64,000 nt of DNA, taken from the NCBI RefSeq assembly GCF_011382965.1, contig NZ_CP049934.1, positions 1,674,001 to 1,738,000 on the forward strand. The letters are read 5' to 3'. The translations under genes were made by a program, and so were the position numbers. The notes beneath the pieces were generated by a model that saw only the letters and a list, made by a program, of their open reading frames with translations, ran no database searches and had not been told where the DNA came from. The DNA comes from Leucobacter insecticola (GTDB lineage: Bacteria > Actinomycetota > Actinomycetes > Actinomycetales > Microbacteriaceae). Below, one piece after another: positions 54,849-64,000 of this stretch (positions are counted from its first letter, which is position 1; each line of letters starts with the position of its first letter).

Positions 54849-56666
54849 GGTTGTTATCCTTCCAGCACAGCCTCAAAGCTATGCAATCTTAGACTCAACC
54901 AAACCCTCAGCAGACCCCATCGGTGTCGGGCTTGATGCTTGGGGAAACTACATTGGCGACTTTCGTGGGCTCGGAAACGGCTGTGCTGAAAAGTCACCGT
55001 TCCCGTATCAGGTCCGAAACAACGTAACCCTTCGTGGTCCAGGAGACGGATACAGCGGCTACTGCCTGCTTGCACACACCCCGGTTGATGATACGAAGCA
55101 GCATGATTTTCTCGACCCGACAGGCATCTCGGAGCTTCAGGGGAAGATTCACAGCGATAGCGGGCCGGAAGCAGCAATTCGCAATGTGCGTGTCAGCGTC
55201 TCTCCTGGTGACTTTCCAGAAGTCAAGGTCGATGTCGACTTCTCCGGCACCAAGACCAACTACCAGCAGGTTATCGACTACAAGATGGACAAGAAAGCAC
55301 CGCCGACCTACAAGTTTGGTTTCAGCGGTTCAACCGGTGATTTTACTGATGTACATCTGATCAGCAACGTCTCGATCCGCTCGATCGATTCGCTCGAGGA
55401 ATTACACCTCGTCAAGCAGGTTGACAATACTGACACGCAACCAGATGCGTATTCAGTCGGTGACACGGTACCGTATCAGTTCGTCGTAACGAACACCGGC
55501 GCGGAATCGGTGACGGATATCAAGGTCACTGATCCTCTCATCGCCAATATCTCATGCCCGGCAAAGAATCTGGGCCCTGCGGGTGGCGCAACCGCCTCGA
55601 TGGTGTGCACGGGCTCACTCGTGCTGACCGAGGCACAGGCAAGCGATCCTTCAGGTAAACTCGTGAACACCGCGACCGCAACCGGCACCTCATCGCTGGG
55701 AAGTCAACTTTCCTCAACGTCACAGGCGACCGTAGCTGTCGTGGCTCCGGTCAAGAACGCGGCGTTGTCGCTTGCGAAGTCTGCGAAGCTGAACGATCTG
55801 AATGGGAACGGTCTTGCTGATGCGGGCGAAACGATCGACTACTCGTTTGTGGTCGAAAATACCGGGAACGTGACGGTGACGGGTGTGTCGGTTTCTGATC
55901 CGATGCTGTCCGGGGTGACGTGCGAGAAGGATTCGCTGGCTCCGGGTGAATCGACGACGTGTGCGGGTGATGCGCCGTATACGGTGACCGAGGCTGACGT
56001 GGTTGCTGGCTCGGTGAAGAATGTCGCGACCGCGAACGGTACGCCTCCCGAGGGTGTTGATCCGGTGGATCCTCCAACGGATGAGGTTGTCACACCCACA
56101 GTCCCTCCCGCAGCGCATCTGCTGATTCAAAAGACTGCGACGGTATTGGATCGTGCGCAATCTGCTCCCGCTGAGGTCGGAGACCAGATCAGCTACGGCT
56201 TCGTGGTGACGAACGACGGAAACGTCACTCTCAGTGGCGTCGAGGTGTCTGATCCTCTCGTCGGTGAGGTGGTCTGTGAGAAGACTGTTTTGGCACCGAG
56301 CGAGTCGACCTCGTGCTCTGCGAACACATATACCGTCACGGAGCAGGACAGCGTAGCGGGCTTCGTGCTCAATGTTGCGGTAGCAAACGCGTCAGCGCCC
56401 GAGGGAGTGAAGCCTCCGGAGGAAGCAAAGGGCGAAGCTCGGGTGGAGGTCATCCCCCGGCCGATGGTGGCGATAAGACCCCGCCGCCGACCGATGGTGG
56501 CGACAAGACCTCGAAGCCTGTGCCCGGGGGAGAAGCCCCTAAGGATGCAGCGTTGGCAAAGACTGGCAGCCCCGAGCAGATAGGCATCCTATTTGTGGGT
56601 GTGGGCGTCATTCTCGCCGGTGTCGTCACGCTTATGGTGCGACGACGACGGGCGAACTAAGCCTGA

Positions 56667-56705
56667 GCTGAGGCCGCCCCGTCCCCCTCGTGTGGCGGCC
56701 TCAGC
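56667..56705 (+). terminator. Hairpin after the adhesin gene
   Basis: GCTGAGGCCGCC/GGCGGCCTCAGC makes a 12-bp stem with a 15-base loop, seven bases after the stop. There is no T run. Confidence 0.5.
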
Positions 56706-56755
56706 GTCGGGAAGCAGGTCGCAGGTGAACTGCGGTTCCCCACGACCGAGCATCT

Positions 56756-56790
56756 CACATGGGCCCCATCCCCCCGGGGGCCCATATGTG
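56756..56790. repeat. GC-rich hairpin
   Basis: CACATGGGCCCC pairs with GGGGCCCATATGTG except for a two-base bulge. It lies between the adhesin hairpin and the next terminator. Confidence 0.5.
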
Positions 56791-56794
56791 GGAC

Positions 56795-56838
56795 GAGGCC
56801 ACGGATCTCGATTACTTGAGGTGCGTGGCCTCATTTTT
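56795..56838 (+). terminator. Intrinsic terminator
   Basis: GAGGCCACG/CGTGGCCTC is followed by ATTTTT. It is the most convincing transcription end for the adhesin locus and isolates the downstream FHA gene. Confidence 0.75.
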
Positions 56839-56966
56839 CGGTTTTGCTTGTGCGCCACGCCGTAAACCACAGAAGTTTCTATGTTCGAGATGCGGCGGCC
56901 TCCCTCGCTGCGATATCGTAGGGGTGCAGGGCACGACGCCCTGTGAAAAGCCGCGAGTGTAGAAAA

Positions 56967-57443
56967 ATGGGTGGGATTGTGAGCGCTGAAGATCAGGCCC
57001 GTCGTGAAGACAGTACCGAGGTGCGTTCGACTCAGCAGTTCCGCGAGGATCTAGGCTCCATGATTCGTAGCCGCGCAACGGATCTGACGATTGATGAGCG
57101 CGAGGCCGTTGAAGCCCTTCCTTCCGGTGCTGCGCTGCTGGTGGTCCGCCGCGGTCCGAATCTCGGTGCCAGGTTCTTGCTCGACCAGGATCTCACGGTG
57201 GCCGGGCGACATCCCGCCGTCGATATTTTTCTCGACGACGTGACTGTTTCTCGCCGACACGCCGAGTTCCGCCGTTCAGGCACGGAGTTCTCCGTTGCAG
57301 ACCTCGGTTCCCTCAATGGCACCTTCTGTGACGGCGCGCGTATCGCAGGCGAGAGCCGCCTCTCAGATGGCGCCGAGGTACAGGTGGGCAAGTTTCGCTT
57401 CACGTTCTTCGCGTCCCGTTTCGACCTTGCAGAAGAGCTCTAG
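56967..57443 (+). CDS. FHA-domain regulator, GarA/OdhI type
   Basis: 158 residues from ATG 56967; GTG 56979 is an alternative start. A C-terminal FHA domain (about 65-145) has GARFLLDQDLTVAGRHP, VTVSRRHAEFR and DLGSLNGTFCDGARI. The family binds and inhibits 2-oxoglutarate dehydrogenase unless its N-terminal threonine motif is phosphorylated. Here the motif (ETTSVFRADF in relatives) reads RSTQQFREDL, with only one threonine. It precedes the MerR gene by one base. Confidence 0.85.
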   Translation: MGGIVSAEDQARREDSTEVRSTQQFREDLGSMIRSRATDLTIDEREAVEALPSGAALLVVRRGPNLGARFLLDQDLTVAGRHPAVDIFLDDVTVSRRHAEFRRSGTEFSVADLGSLNGTFCDGARIAGESRLSDGAEVQVGKFRFTFFASRFDLAEEL

Positions 57444-57444
57444 C

Positions 57445-58122
57445 GTGGCGGCAGCGGGGGCCCACCGCGTTACTGCTGGCCTCCTCAGTATTGGCCAGGT
57501 GCTCGCTCGCCTCCAAGACGACTTCGCGGACCTGACGCCCTCGAAACTGCGTTTCCTTGAAGAGCAGGGACTTGTCACTCCCGAACGCACAAAATCCGGG
57601 TACCGAAAGTTCTCACAGGAACACATTGAGCGTTTGCGTCTGATCCTGACCCTTCAGCGCGATCACTATCTTCCACTTAAAGTGATTGCCGAAGTGCTCG
57701 ATGATCTTGACCAAGGCCTAGACCCGGTCATCCCCGGGGCAACCCCGAGGAATGCTTCAAGCGTGCTGGCCCCAAAGCGCGTACTCAGCAGTGATGAATT
57801 GCGCCGCTCGACCGGTGCTAGCTCGCGCTTCCTTGGAGAAGCGATCGCTGCCGGGCTGCTCCCGGCCGCGGAAGTTTTTCCTCACGATGCAGTGGCTCAA
57901 CTGACCGCACTCTTGCGGTTGTCTGAGCGCGGGATCACCCCTCGGCACCTGCGGTCGCTTCGCGTGGCGGCTGAGCGTGAGGCTGAACTGATCTCGCACG
58001 CGGTTTCGACGCGAGGCGTGAAGAGTGGCACTCCGCTTGGTGCGGAAGACGCGCTTGAGCTCGCCGGCTACCTCGACACGGTGCGCTCCGGCGTGTTGCG
58101 GAGGCGGTTCGGCGGGCAGTGA
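57445..58122 (+). CDS. ftsR: MerR-family regulator, FtsR/Rv1828 type
   Basis: 225 residues from GTG 57445. N-terminal MerR helix-turn-helix (LSIGQVLARLQDDFADLTPS, KLRFLEEQGLVTPERTKSGYR). The C-terminal domain (about 110-220) fits the two-domain FtsR/Rv1828 group. In Corynebacterium this gene follows odhI and controls ftsZ. The same order here supports the assignment. Confidence 0.82.
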   Translation: MAAAGAHRVTAGLLSIGQVLARLQDDFADLTPSKLRFLEEQGLVTPERTKSGYRKFSQEHIERLRLILTLQRDHYLPLKVIAEVLDDLDQGLDPVIPGATPRNASSVLAPKRVLSSDELRRSTGASSRFLGEAIAAGLLPAAEVFPHDAVAQLTALLRLSERGITPRHLRSLRVAAEREAELISHAVSTRGVKSGTPLGAEDALELAGYLDTVRSGVLRRRFGGQ

Positions 58123-58272
58123 TTTGTGTGAGATCCGCGTAATTTCAACCTTCAATTGAAGCTTGAAGGCGGCTCGCGGAAAATGCCACTCTCCGGTCGT
58201 TGCGCGGGGCTGTGAGGGTGGGTAGCGTTGGTGGAGTTCGGTGCACGTGCATCGGCGCGGAAAGGAACACTC

Positions 58273-58872
58273 ATGGAGCACCCTCAACTGCCGTCGGGTG
58301 ACTCGGAATCTCCTTTTGTCAAGCAGGCGTCAATGGGTGACGATTTGCTGTTTGATGATGGTCTGCCGAGGCCGAATCAGGACGGTGGCTTCAAGGGCGC
58401 GACCGCCGCGCGCGCAGCTGGTATCAGTTACCGCCAGCTCGATTACTGGGCGCGCACGGGGCTCGTTGAGCCGACTGTGCGAGAGGCAAAGGGATCCGGA
58501 TCGCAGCGTCTGTATGGGTTCCGCGACATCCTGGTGTTGAAGCTCGTGAAGCGTTTGCTTGACACTGGGATTTCTCTTCAGCAGATTCGTACTGCCGTGA
58601 GTCAGCTGCACGAAGCCGGGGTGCACGATCTTTCCCAGACGACCCTCATGAGCGACGGTGCGAGTGTGTACCTGTGTACTTCAAGCGACGAGGTCATTGA
58701 CCTTGTCAGTCGCGGCCAGGGCGTATTCGGCATCGCTGTCGGCAAGGTGCTGCGCGAGGTTGAGACGTCGCTCGTTGATATGGACGAGCACCGGGTTGAG
58801 GGCCTGAAGGAGTCGGCGGAGTCGAAGCTCGACGAACTCGCCGCCCGCCGAAACTCGCGGAAGATTTCTTAG
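58273..58872 (+). CDS. MerR-family regulator, Rv1830 type
   Basis: 199 residues from ATG 58273, behind AAAGGAAC. FKGATAARAAGISYRQLDYW, ARTGLVEPTVREAKGSGSQR and LVKRLLDTGISLQQIRTA are a MerR-like DNA-binding domain. The C-terminal YLCTSSDEVIDLVSRGQGVFG is specific to this group. The bifunctional-nuclease gene often found between the two MerR genes is absent: only 150 bp lie between them. Confidence 0.82.
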   Translation: MEHPQLPSGDSESPFVKQASMGDDLLFDDGLPRPNQDGGFKGATAARAAGISYRQLDYWARTGLVEPTVREAKGSGSQRLYGFRDILVLKLVKRLLDTGISLQQIRTAVSQLHEAGVHDLSQTTLMSDGASVYLCTSSDEVIDLVSRGQGVFGIAVGKVLREVETSLVDMDEHRVEGLKESAESKLDELAARRNSRKIS

Positions 58873-58942
58873 AGCTCGCGCCGATAGGTGCGCCGTAGTG
58901 ATGATGTGTGCGACCTATTGGCGCGACCTCTAAGCTAGCGTT

Positions 58943-59788
58943 TTAGGCCTCGTCCGTCACCACGGTTGCTCGGGCAGAGGATTCAGTAGCGGGCGAATCT
59001 GTGATGCCTGCCGAGCGAAGGATCCGGTCGAGTACCTGGTCGAAGTGAGCGGCCATCTCTTGTGACGCCTCTCCCGGCCACATGTGCACGGGCTTCGCTG
59101 CGCCTTGCGCCTGCTGCAGCGAAGGGCGCTCGGGGAGCTGAGGGTTCAGCACGAGCGGTCCGAACATCTCACGAAGCTCGCGGATCCTGAACTGGTGCTC
59201 GATCGACTGCGGCTGCGTGCGGTTGATCAGAACGCCGAGTGGCTGCAGTCTGGGGCTCACGCCGCGGCGAATCTCCTCGATCGCGCGCAGGGCACGATCA
59301 GTCGCAGCAACTGCGAACAGACTCGGTTCAGCCACGACGAGCACGCGATCGCTCGCGGCCCAGGCGGTGCGGGTGAGGGCATTGAGCGAGGGTGCGCAGT
59401 CAACGAGTACCAAGTCGTACTCCGACTCGACCGTGGCGAGGGCCTCTTCGAGTTTCCAGATATCACGCGCAGAGGGGTGAGGGCCGTCAAAGTTGATAGC
59501 GGAGGGGCTGCCGACGAGGAGATCAATTGTGCCGCCCTCGTGGTACTGATTCCAGCCGCTGTGCGCGATGGCGGAGCGAACTGTTTTCTCCTTCGGGCTC
59601 TCCAACACATCGGCGACATTCGCATAGCCGTCGGGGTTGACATCCAGTCCGGTAGAGACATCAGACTGAGGATCAAAATCGACCACCAGGGTCCGAAGCC
59701 CTCGGGAGAAGGCGGCAGAAGCCAAGCCGAGAGTCACGGTTGTCTTGCCGACGCCACCTTTAAGGGAGCTCACACTTAATACATGCAC
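58943..59788 (-). CDS. ParA-family ATPase
   Basis: 281 residues. Deviant Walker A KGGVGKTT (10-17), FDPQSDVSTGL, and VLVDCAPSLNALTRTA. No ParB gene is adjacent, so this is an orphan ParA/MinD-like protein that may position a cellular structure. Its start is 213 bp from the divergent pyruvate carboxylase. Confidence 0.85.
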   Translation of the reverse strand: MHVLSVSSLKGGVGKTTVTLGLASAAFSRGLRTLVVDFDPQSDVSTGLDVNPDGYANVADVLESPKEKTVRSAIAHSGWNQYHEGGTIDLLVGSPSAINFDGPHPSARDIWKLEEALATVESEYDLVLVDCAPSLNALTRTAWAASDRVLVVAEPSLFAVAATDRALRAIEEIRRGVSPRLQPLGVLINRTQPQSIEHQFRIRELREMFGPLVLNPQLPERPSLQQAQGAAKPVHMWPGEASQEMAAHFDQVLDRILRSAGITDSPATESSARATVVTDEA

Positions 59789-60001
59789 TCCAACAGTTTA
59801 GTTGATCCTGAATCGAAATCGCCCGGTGAACCAAGCAAGTTCGTGGTTGGGTGCCTGAGGAGGCCGCACACCGCAGCATCTTCGAGTCGTGAAAAATGTC
59901 CTGCGCACAGGGGAGATGAACTCGCTACGATGTACTCTGAAATCGAAATGACTCGACGGTCTGGGCAACCGGTGACAACAGATACAAGGGAGTGTTCCTG
60001 G

Positions 60002-63000
60002 ATGTTCAGCAAGATTTTGGTCGCTAATCGTGGTGAGATTGCGATTCGCGCGTTTCGTGCGGCGCATGAGTTAGGTGCTGCGACGGTGGCGGTGTTCCCG
60101 TTTGAGGATCGGAACTCGCTGCATCGCTTGAAGGCGGATGAGGCGTATCTGATCGGCACGGAGGGGCATCCGGTGCGGGCCTACCTTGATGTTGCTGAGA
60201 TTGTGCGGGTGGCGCGCGAGTCGGGAGCTGACGCGATCTATCCGGGCTACGGATTCTTGTCAGAGAATCCCGAGTTGGCGGCGGCGGCTGAAGCCGCCGG
60301 AATTCGTTTCATTGGTCCTGGCAGGCTGGCTCTTGAGATGGCGGGGAACAAGGTCGCTGCGAAGGAACACGCGATTGCTGCGGGTGTGCCGGTACTGCGT
60401 TCAACGCCGCCGTCTCAGGATCTTGACGCGTTGATCGCGGGCGCGAGAGAGATCGGGTTCCCGGTCTTCGCGAAGGCGGTTGCGGGAGGTGGTGGGCGCG
60501 GTATGCGCCGGGTGGAGCGTGAGGCTGATTTGCGTGACGCGCTCGAGGCGGCGATGCGGGAGGCGGAGTCCGCGTTTGGTGACGCGACGATGTTTATCGA
60601 GCAGGCGGTGTTGCGTCCGCGCCATATCGAGGTGCAGATCCTGGCCGACAAGACGGGCGCGACGGTGCACCTGTTTGAGCGCGATTGCTCGGTGCAGCGC
60701 CGCCACCAGAAGGTTGTGGAGATTGCGCCCGCCCCGAATTTGTCGCAGGAGCAGCGTGACGCGTTGACGCGTGATGCGGTGGCGTTTGCCCGCTCGATCG
60801 GCTACGAAAACGCGGGTACGGTCGAGTTTCTGATGGATACCGAGGGAGCACGCGCGGGTGAGCATGTGTTCATCGAGATGAACCCCAGGATCCAGGTTGA
60901 GCATACGGTGACCGAGGAGGTCACGGATGTGGATCTGGTGCAGTCGCAGATGCGGATCGCGGCCGGGCAGACCCTTGAAGAGCTCGGCTTGACCCAGGAC
61001 CGGATCGTGTTGCGGGGGGCTGCGCTGCAGTGCCGGATCACGACGGAGGATCCTGCAAACGGGTTCCGCCCGGATCTTGGCCGGATCACCGCGTACCGGT
61101 CACCGGGCGGTGGCGGGGTGCGTCTTGATGGTGGCACGATCAACGCGGGCGCGCAGATCAGCCCGCACTTTGATTCGATGCTTGCGAAGCTCACTTGCCG
61201 CGGCCGTGATTTCGGGGCTGCGGTGACCCGGGCGCAGCGCGCGCTTGCGGAGTTTCGGATCCGCGGTGTCGCAACAAATATTCCGTTTTTGCAGGCGGTG
61301 CTGGCTGACCCGGACTTCCAGGCGGGTGATGTGTCGACGTCGTTCATTGAGGAGCGGCCAGAGCTGCTGAAGATGAACAAACCGAAGGATCGGGCGACGA
61401 GGCTGCTGCAGCATGTCGCGAACGTGACGGTGAATCAACCCAACGGGGCGAAGCCCGGGCCGATTGATCCCGCGGCGAAGCTTCCCAAGATTGATCTCGC
61501 GGCTGAGCCGCCCGCGGGATACCGCCAGCGGCTCCTGGAACTTGGCCCCGAGAAGTACGCGGCCGCGCTGCGCGCCCAGACCGCGCTCGCGGTGACGGAG
61601 ACGACGTTCCGTGATGCGCACCAGTCGCTGCTTGCGACCCGGGTGCGTTCGAAGGATCTCGTGCGGGTGGCTCCGTATGTGGCGAGGCTTACGCCCGAGC
61701 TGTGGTCGGTGGAGGCGTGGGGCGGGGCAACCTATGATGTCGCGCTGAGGTTTTTGGGCGAGGATCCCTGGGAACGGCTTGCGAGCCTGCGCGAGGCGCT
61801 CCCGAATGTTCCGATCCAGATGCTTTTGCGCGGACAGAACACGGTCGGCTACACGCCGTACCCGAAACAGGTTGCGCAGGCCTTCGTGAAGGAGGCTGCC
61901 GCGACGGGCGTGGATGTGTTCCGGATCTTTGATGCCTTGAACGATGTGAAGCAGATGCAGGTCGCGATTGATGCGGTCCGGGAAACGGGCACCGCGGTGG
62001 CCGAAGTTGCGATGTCGTACACCGGGAACCTGTTGTCGCCTGCAGAGGACAAGTACACGCTCGACTACTACTTGCAGCTCGCAGACCGCATTGTCGAATC
62101 AGGGGCGCATGTGCTCGCGATTAAGGACATGGCGGGTCTGCTGCGTCCAGCGGCCGCGACGAAGCTGGTTACGGCGCTCAGGGAACGCTTTGACGTGCCG
62201 GTGCATCTCCACACGCATGACACACCGGGCGGGCAGCTTGCGACGCTGCTGGCAGCCTCCGCGGCGGGGGTTGACGCGGTGGATGTTGCTTCAGCCCCGA
62301 TGTCGGGCACCACGAGCCAGCCGTCACTGTCCTCGCTCGTGGCTGCGCTTGCAGACACGGAGCGTGACACTGGCTTAGATGCCGACTCGGTGTACGCGCT
62401 TGAGCCCTACTGGGATTCGGTGCGATCGCTGTACAAGCCGTTCGAATCGGGGATCCCGTCACCGACGGGGCGCGTGTACACGCACGAGATCCCCGGCGGC
62501 CAGCTCTCCAACCTGCGCCAGCAGGCCATTGCGTTGGGGCTCGCAAACGACTTCGAGAAGATTGAAGACATGTATGCGGCGGCCGACCGGATCCTGGGCC
62601 GGATCCCGAAGGTGACCCCTTCTTCGAAGGTGGTCGGTGACCTGGCGCTGCACCTCGCTGCGGTAGACGCCGATCCTGCCGATTTTGAGGCGAACCCCGG
62701 CGCATACGACATTCCAGATTCTGTTGTCGGATTCCTTGCTGGGGAGCTGGGGGAGATCCCGGGCGGCTGGCCCGAGCCGTTCCGCACGAAGGTGCTCGCC
62801 GGGAAAGACATCAAGATCGAGGTCGCCCCGGTGGCAGACACCGATCAGGCTTTGTTGGACGGCACGAGCGCGGAGCGTCGCCAGACGCTAAACCGCCTGC
62901 TGTTCCCGGCCCCCACGGCCCAGTATGAGGCGGCGAAGGAACAGTACGGGGATCTTTCCGTGCTCGATACGAGTGACTACCTCTACGGGCTTGACGCGGG

Positions 63001-63400
63001 CGGTGAGCACGCGATCGATCTGTCGAAGGGTGTGCGCCTGTATGTCGGGCTCGAAGCGATCGGTGAGGCCGACGATAAGGGCGTGCGGACGGTGATGGTG
63101 CGCGTGAACGGGCAGTTGCGGCAGGTCTTCGTGAAGGACGAGAGTGTCGCGGTGTCTGTCCAGGTAGCGGAGAAGGCTGATCGTACGGTGCCGGGGCATG
63201 TTGCGGCCCCGTTCTCTGGCACGGTGACGGTGAAGGTCGCGGTGGGAGACACGGTTGAGGCGGGGCAGCCCATCGCGACGATCGAGGCGATGAAGATGGA
63301 GGCAGCGATCACGGCTCCCGTGACCGGTACTATCGAACGCGTCGCGTTTACAGGTGCTCGCCCGGTCGAGGCCAGCGACCTCATCGCCGTTATCGTTTAG
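60002..63400 (+). CDS. pyc: Pyruvate carboxylase
   Basis: 1132 residues from ATG 60002; the frame is open upstream to 59783 but without homology. Biotin carboxylase domain (1-450; KILVANRGEIAIR, GGGGRGMRRV, FIEMNPRIQVEH), carboxyltransferase (about 540-830; FRDAHQSLLATRVR, with DVFRIFDALNDV), and biotin domain with Lys 1098 in EAMKMEA. It makes oxaloacetate from pyruvate and bicarbonate, refilling the TCA cycle. Only 17 bp precede def. Confidence 0.95.
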   Translation: MFSKILVANRGEIAIRAFRAAHELGAATVAVFPFEDRNSLHRLKADEAYLIGTEGHPVRAYLDVAEIVRVARESGADAIYPGYGFLSENPELAAAAEAAGIRFIGPGRLALEMAGNKVAAKEHAIAAGVPVLRSTPPSQDLDALIAGAREIGFPVFAKAVAGGGGRGMRRVEREADLRDALEAAMREAESAFGDATMFIEQAVLRPRHIEVQILADKTGATVHLFERDCSVQRRHQKVVEIAPAPNLSQEQRDALTRDAVAFARSIGYENAGTVEFLMDTEGARAGEHVFIEMNPRIQVEHTVTEEVTDVDLVQSQMRIAAGQTLEELGLTQDRIVLRGAALQCRITTEDPANGFRPDLGRITAYRSPGGGGVRLDGGTINAGAQISPHFDSMLAKLTCRGRDFGAAVTRAQRALAEFRIRGVATNIPFLQAVLADPDFQAGDVSTSFIEERPELLKMNKPKDRATRLLQHVANVTVNQPNGAKPGPIDPAAKLPKIDLAAEPPAGYRQRLLELGPEKYAAALRAQTALAVTETTFRDAHQSLLATRVRSKDLVRVAPYVARLTPELWSVEAWGGATYDVALRFLGEDPWERLASLREALPNVPIQMLLRGQNTVGYTPYPKQVAQAFVKEAAATGVDVFRIFDALNDVKQMQVAIDAVRETGTAVAEVAMSYTGNLLSPAEDKYTLDYYLQLADRIVESGAHVLAIKDMAGLLRPAAATKLVTALRERFDVPVHLHTHDTPGGQLATLLAASAAGVDAVDVASAPMSGTTSQPSLSSLVAALADTERDTGLDADSVYALEPYWDSVRSLYKPFESGIPSPTGRVYTHEIPGGQLSNLRQQAIALGLANDFEKIEDMYAAADRILGRIPKVTPSSKVVGDLALHLAAVDADPADFEANPGAYDIPDSVVGFLAGELGEIPGGWPEPFRTKVLAGKDIKIEVAPVADTDQALLDGTSAERRQTLNRLLFPAPTAQYEAAKEQYGDLSVLDTSDYLYGLDAGGEHAIDLSKGVRLYVGLEAIGEADDKGVRTVMVRVNGQLRQVFVKDESVAVSVQVAEKADRTVPGHVAAPFSGTVTVKVAVGDTVEAGQPIATIEAMKMEAAITAPVTGTIERVAFTGARPVEASDLIAVIV

Positions 63401-63417
63401 TCGTCAGAGGAGTAAGC

Positions 63418-63908
63418 ATGGCCGTCCGTGACATTCGCCTGTTTGGAGATCCCGTGCTGCGCACAGTCTGTGACCCGATTGGGGTCGTTGATGACGGGGT
63501 GCGCGCGCTGGTCGAAGACCTCTGCGAGACAGTCGACATGGATGGCCGTGCTGGCCTCGCCTCGACGCAAATCGGACACACCCAGCGTGCGTTTAGCCTG
63601 AATATCGACGGCGAGATCAGCTATGTGCTGAACCCGGAGATCGTCTCTCTTGAGGGCGAGCCGCAGCCAACCGGCGAAGGCTGCCTGTCAGTGCCGGATC
63701 TATGGTTCGAGGTGATGCGCTACCCGCGTGCCACCGTGCGCGGTATCGACCTCGATGGAAAAGTGATCGAGATTTCGGGGAGGGGCTGCTCGCCCAGGCG
63801 CTGCAGCACGAGTGCGATCATCTCGATGGCAAGCTCTACATTTCGCGCCTCGACCGCGAACAGCGCGGTGAGGCAATGCGCCAGATCCGCAGTGCCACTT
63901 GGTTCTAG
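63418..63908 (+). CDS. def: Peptide deformylase (frameshifted as printed)
   Basis: Removes the formyl group from new proteins. Motif 1 reads GLASTQIG, motif 2 EGCLSVP (Cys metal ligand) and motif 3 QHECDHLDG. The printed frame fails at GGGG 63777-63780. One more G gives ISGEGLLAQALQHECDHLDG and a 163-residue protein ending QIRSATWF. This gene is normally essential. Confidence 0.9.
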
Positions 63909-63914
63909 TGTCCC

Positions 63915-64000
63915 GTGTCGCAAATTCGCTTCACATATCCCGGCACTCCGGCGGCGCATCACGTCGTTGTCGTCACTCGACGATGCAACGGCATCGCCTC
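63915..64000 (+). CDS. Start of a gene running off the window (fmt-like?)
   Basis: GTG 63915 opens a frame beginning SQIRFTYPGTPAAHHVVVVTR. Methionyl-tRNA formyltransferase genes often follow def and begin xVFAGTPxxA...VVTR, so this could be a short-spaced or error-containing fmt. The evidence is thin. Confidence 0.25.
   Translation, partial: MSQIRFTYPGTPAAHHVVVVTRRCNGIA

Larger units (their letters stand above)
53641..54917. mobile_element. IS3-family insertion sequence in the adhesin gene
   Basis: 1277 bp with perfect 26-bp inverted ends beginning GGGTCTGCTGAGGGTTTGG (53641-53666, 54892-54917) and a 3-bp target duplication CAT (53638-53640, 54918-54920). It encodes OrfA and OrfB on the minus strand, opposite to the host gene. 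Confidence 0.92.
53051..56660 (+). pseudogene. Large lectin/DUF7507 surface adhesin split by an IS3-family element
   Basis: 5' part 53051-53640, 3' part from 54921. TTG start behind GGAG. Signal peptide (LLLLVGGSLVSPQITSSAQA). An L-type-lectin-like domain (SGSSVADARAIG ... DGIGFFLSDGSR ... VAGGYIGVGLDAWGNY) spans the insertion. Three DUF7507-type repeats (VKQVDNTDTQ, KSAKLNDLNGN, KTATVLDRAQS), a Pro-rich spacer, LAKTG, membrane helix and RRRRAN complete it. Removing the IS and one CAT, and adding one C in the C5 run 56454-56458, gives exactly 777 codons. It is therefore an intact gene with one true insertion and one likely sequence error. Confidence 0.88.

Noticed and set aside
59783..60001. 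N-terminal extension of pyruvate carboxylase
   Set aside because: Open by chance. The family start MFSKILVANRGE is at 60002 and the extension overlaps the divergent parA start.

Overview
High-GC actinobacterial chromosome. The 16S/23S/5S operon, a fused MnhAB antiporter subunit, a GarA/FtsR/MerR cluster and a RamB-aceB pair all point to the Actinomycetota. The overall look of the 16S and the gene content suggest the family Microbacteriaceae, possibly Leucobacter; this is inference from memory, not an alignment.

Layout. 1-1344: end of an AI-2E-family membrane protein and a chimeric ABC transporter remnant. 1486-6941: tRNA-Glu followed by a degraded island bounded by copies of the tRNA 3' end. 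It holds three insertion sequences, two of them inserted into the third, and a broken PIN-domain toxin-antitoxin pair. 7205-11885: two tandem surface proteins built from about thirteen 30-residue leucine-rich repeats with a sortase tail and an almost identical 3' third. 12056-13232: DUF1801 protein and a VapBC module. 13282-16282: leuB, ilvE and a fumarylacetoacetase-family gene. 16291-24549: YbdK-type ligase, a GAF regulator with an aldehyde dehydrogenase/alcohol dehydrogenase/DUF779 cassette, and a copper P-type ATPase behind a CsoR-type palindrome. 24645-33378: rlmN, LysR and MFS genes, gltX, a thioredoxin-reductase-like flavoprotein, a queuosine-precursor transporter and tgt, with REP-like repeats between the last two. 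33938-39228: rRNA operon. 39405-45760: Mnh/Mrp sodium/proton antiporter operon mnhAB-C-D-E-F-G. 45806-50152: ABC ATPase remnant, glutamine amidotransferase, malate synthase and its likely regulator RamB. 50183-56660: a LuxR-type ATPase regulator divergent from a large lectin/DUF7507 adhesin gene that an IS3-family element has split. 56967-64000: GarA-like FHA protein, two MerR regulators, ParA-like ATPase, pyruvate carboxylase, peptide deformylase and the window edge.

Main points. (1) At least seven genes, including the normally essential gltX (twice) and def, are each broken by a homopolymer run that is exactly one base short. In every case one added base restores a normal-length protein, so most of these 'pseudogenes' are probably sequence errors. 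(2) The real disruptions (nested ISs with exact target duplications; IS3 in the adhesin gene with a 3-bp duplication) can be reversed on paper to intact frames. (3) The accessory interest lies in the paired repeat surface proteins, the IS-interrupted adhesin with its intact divergent regulator, and the island at tRNA-Glu. I found no CRISPR array, prophage or recognisable defence system.
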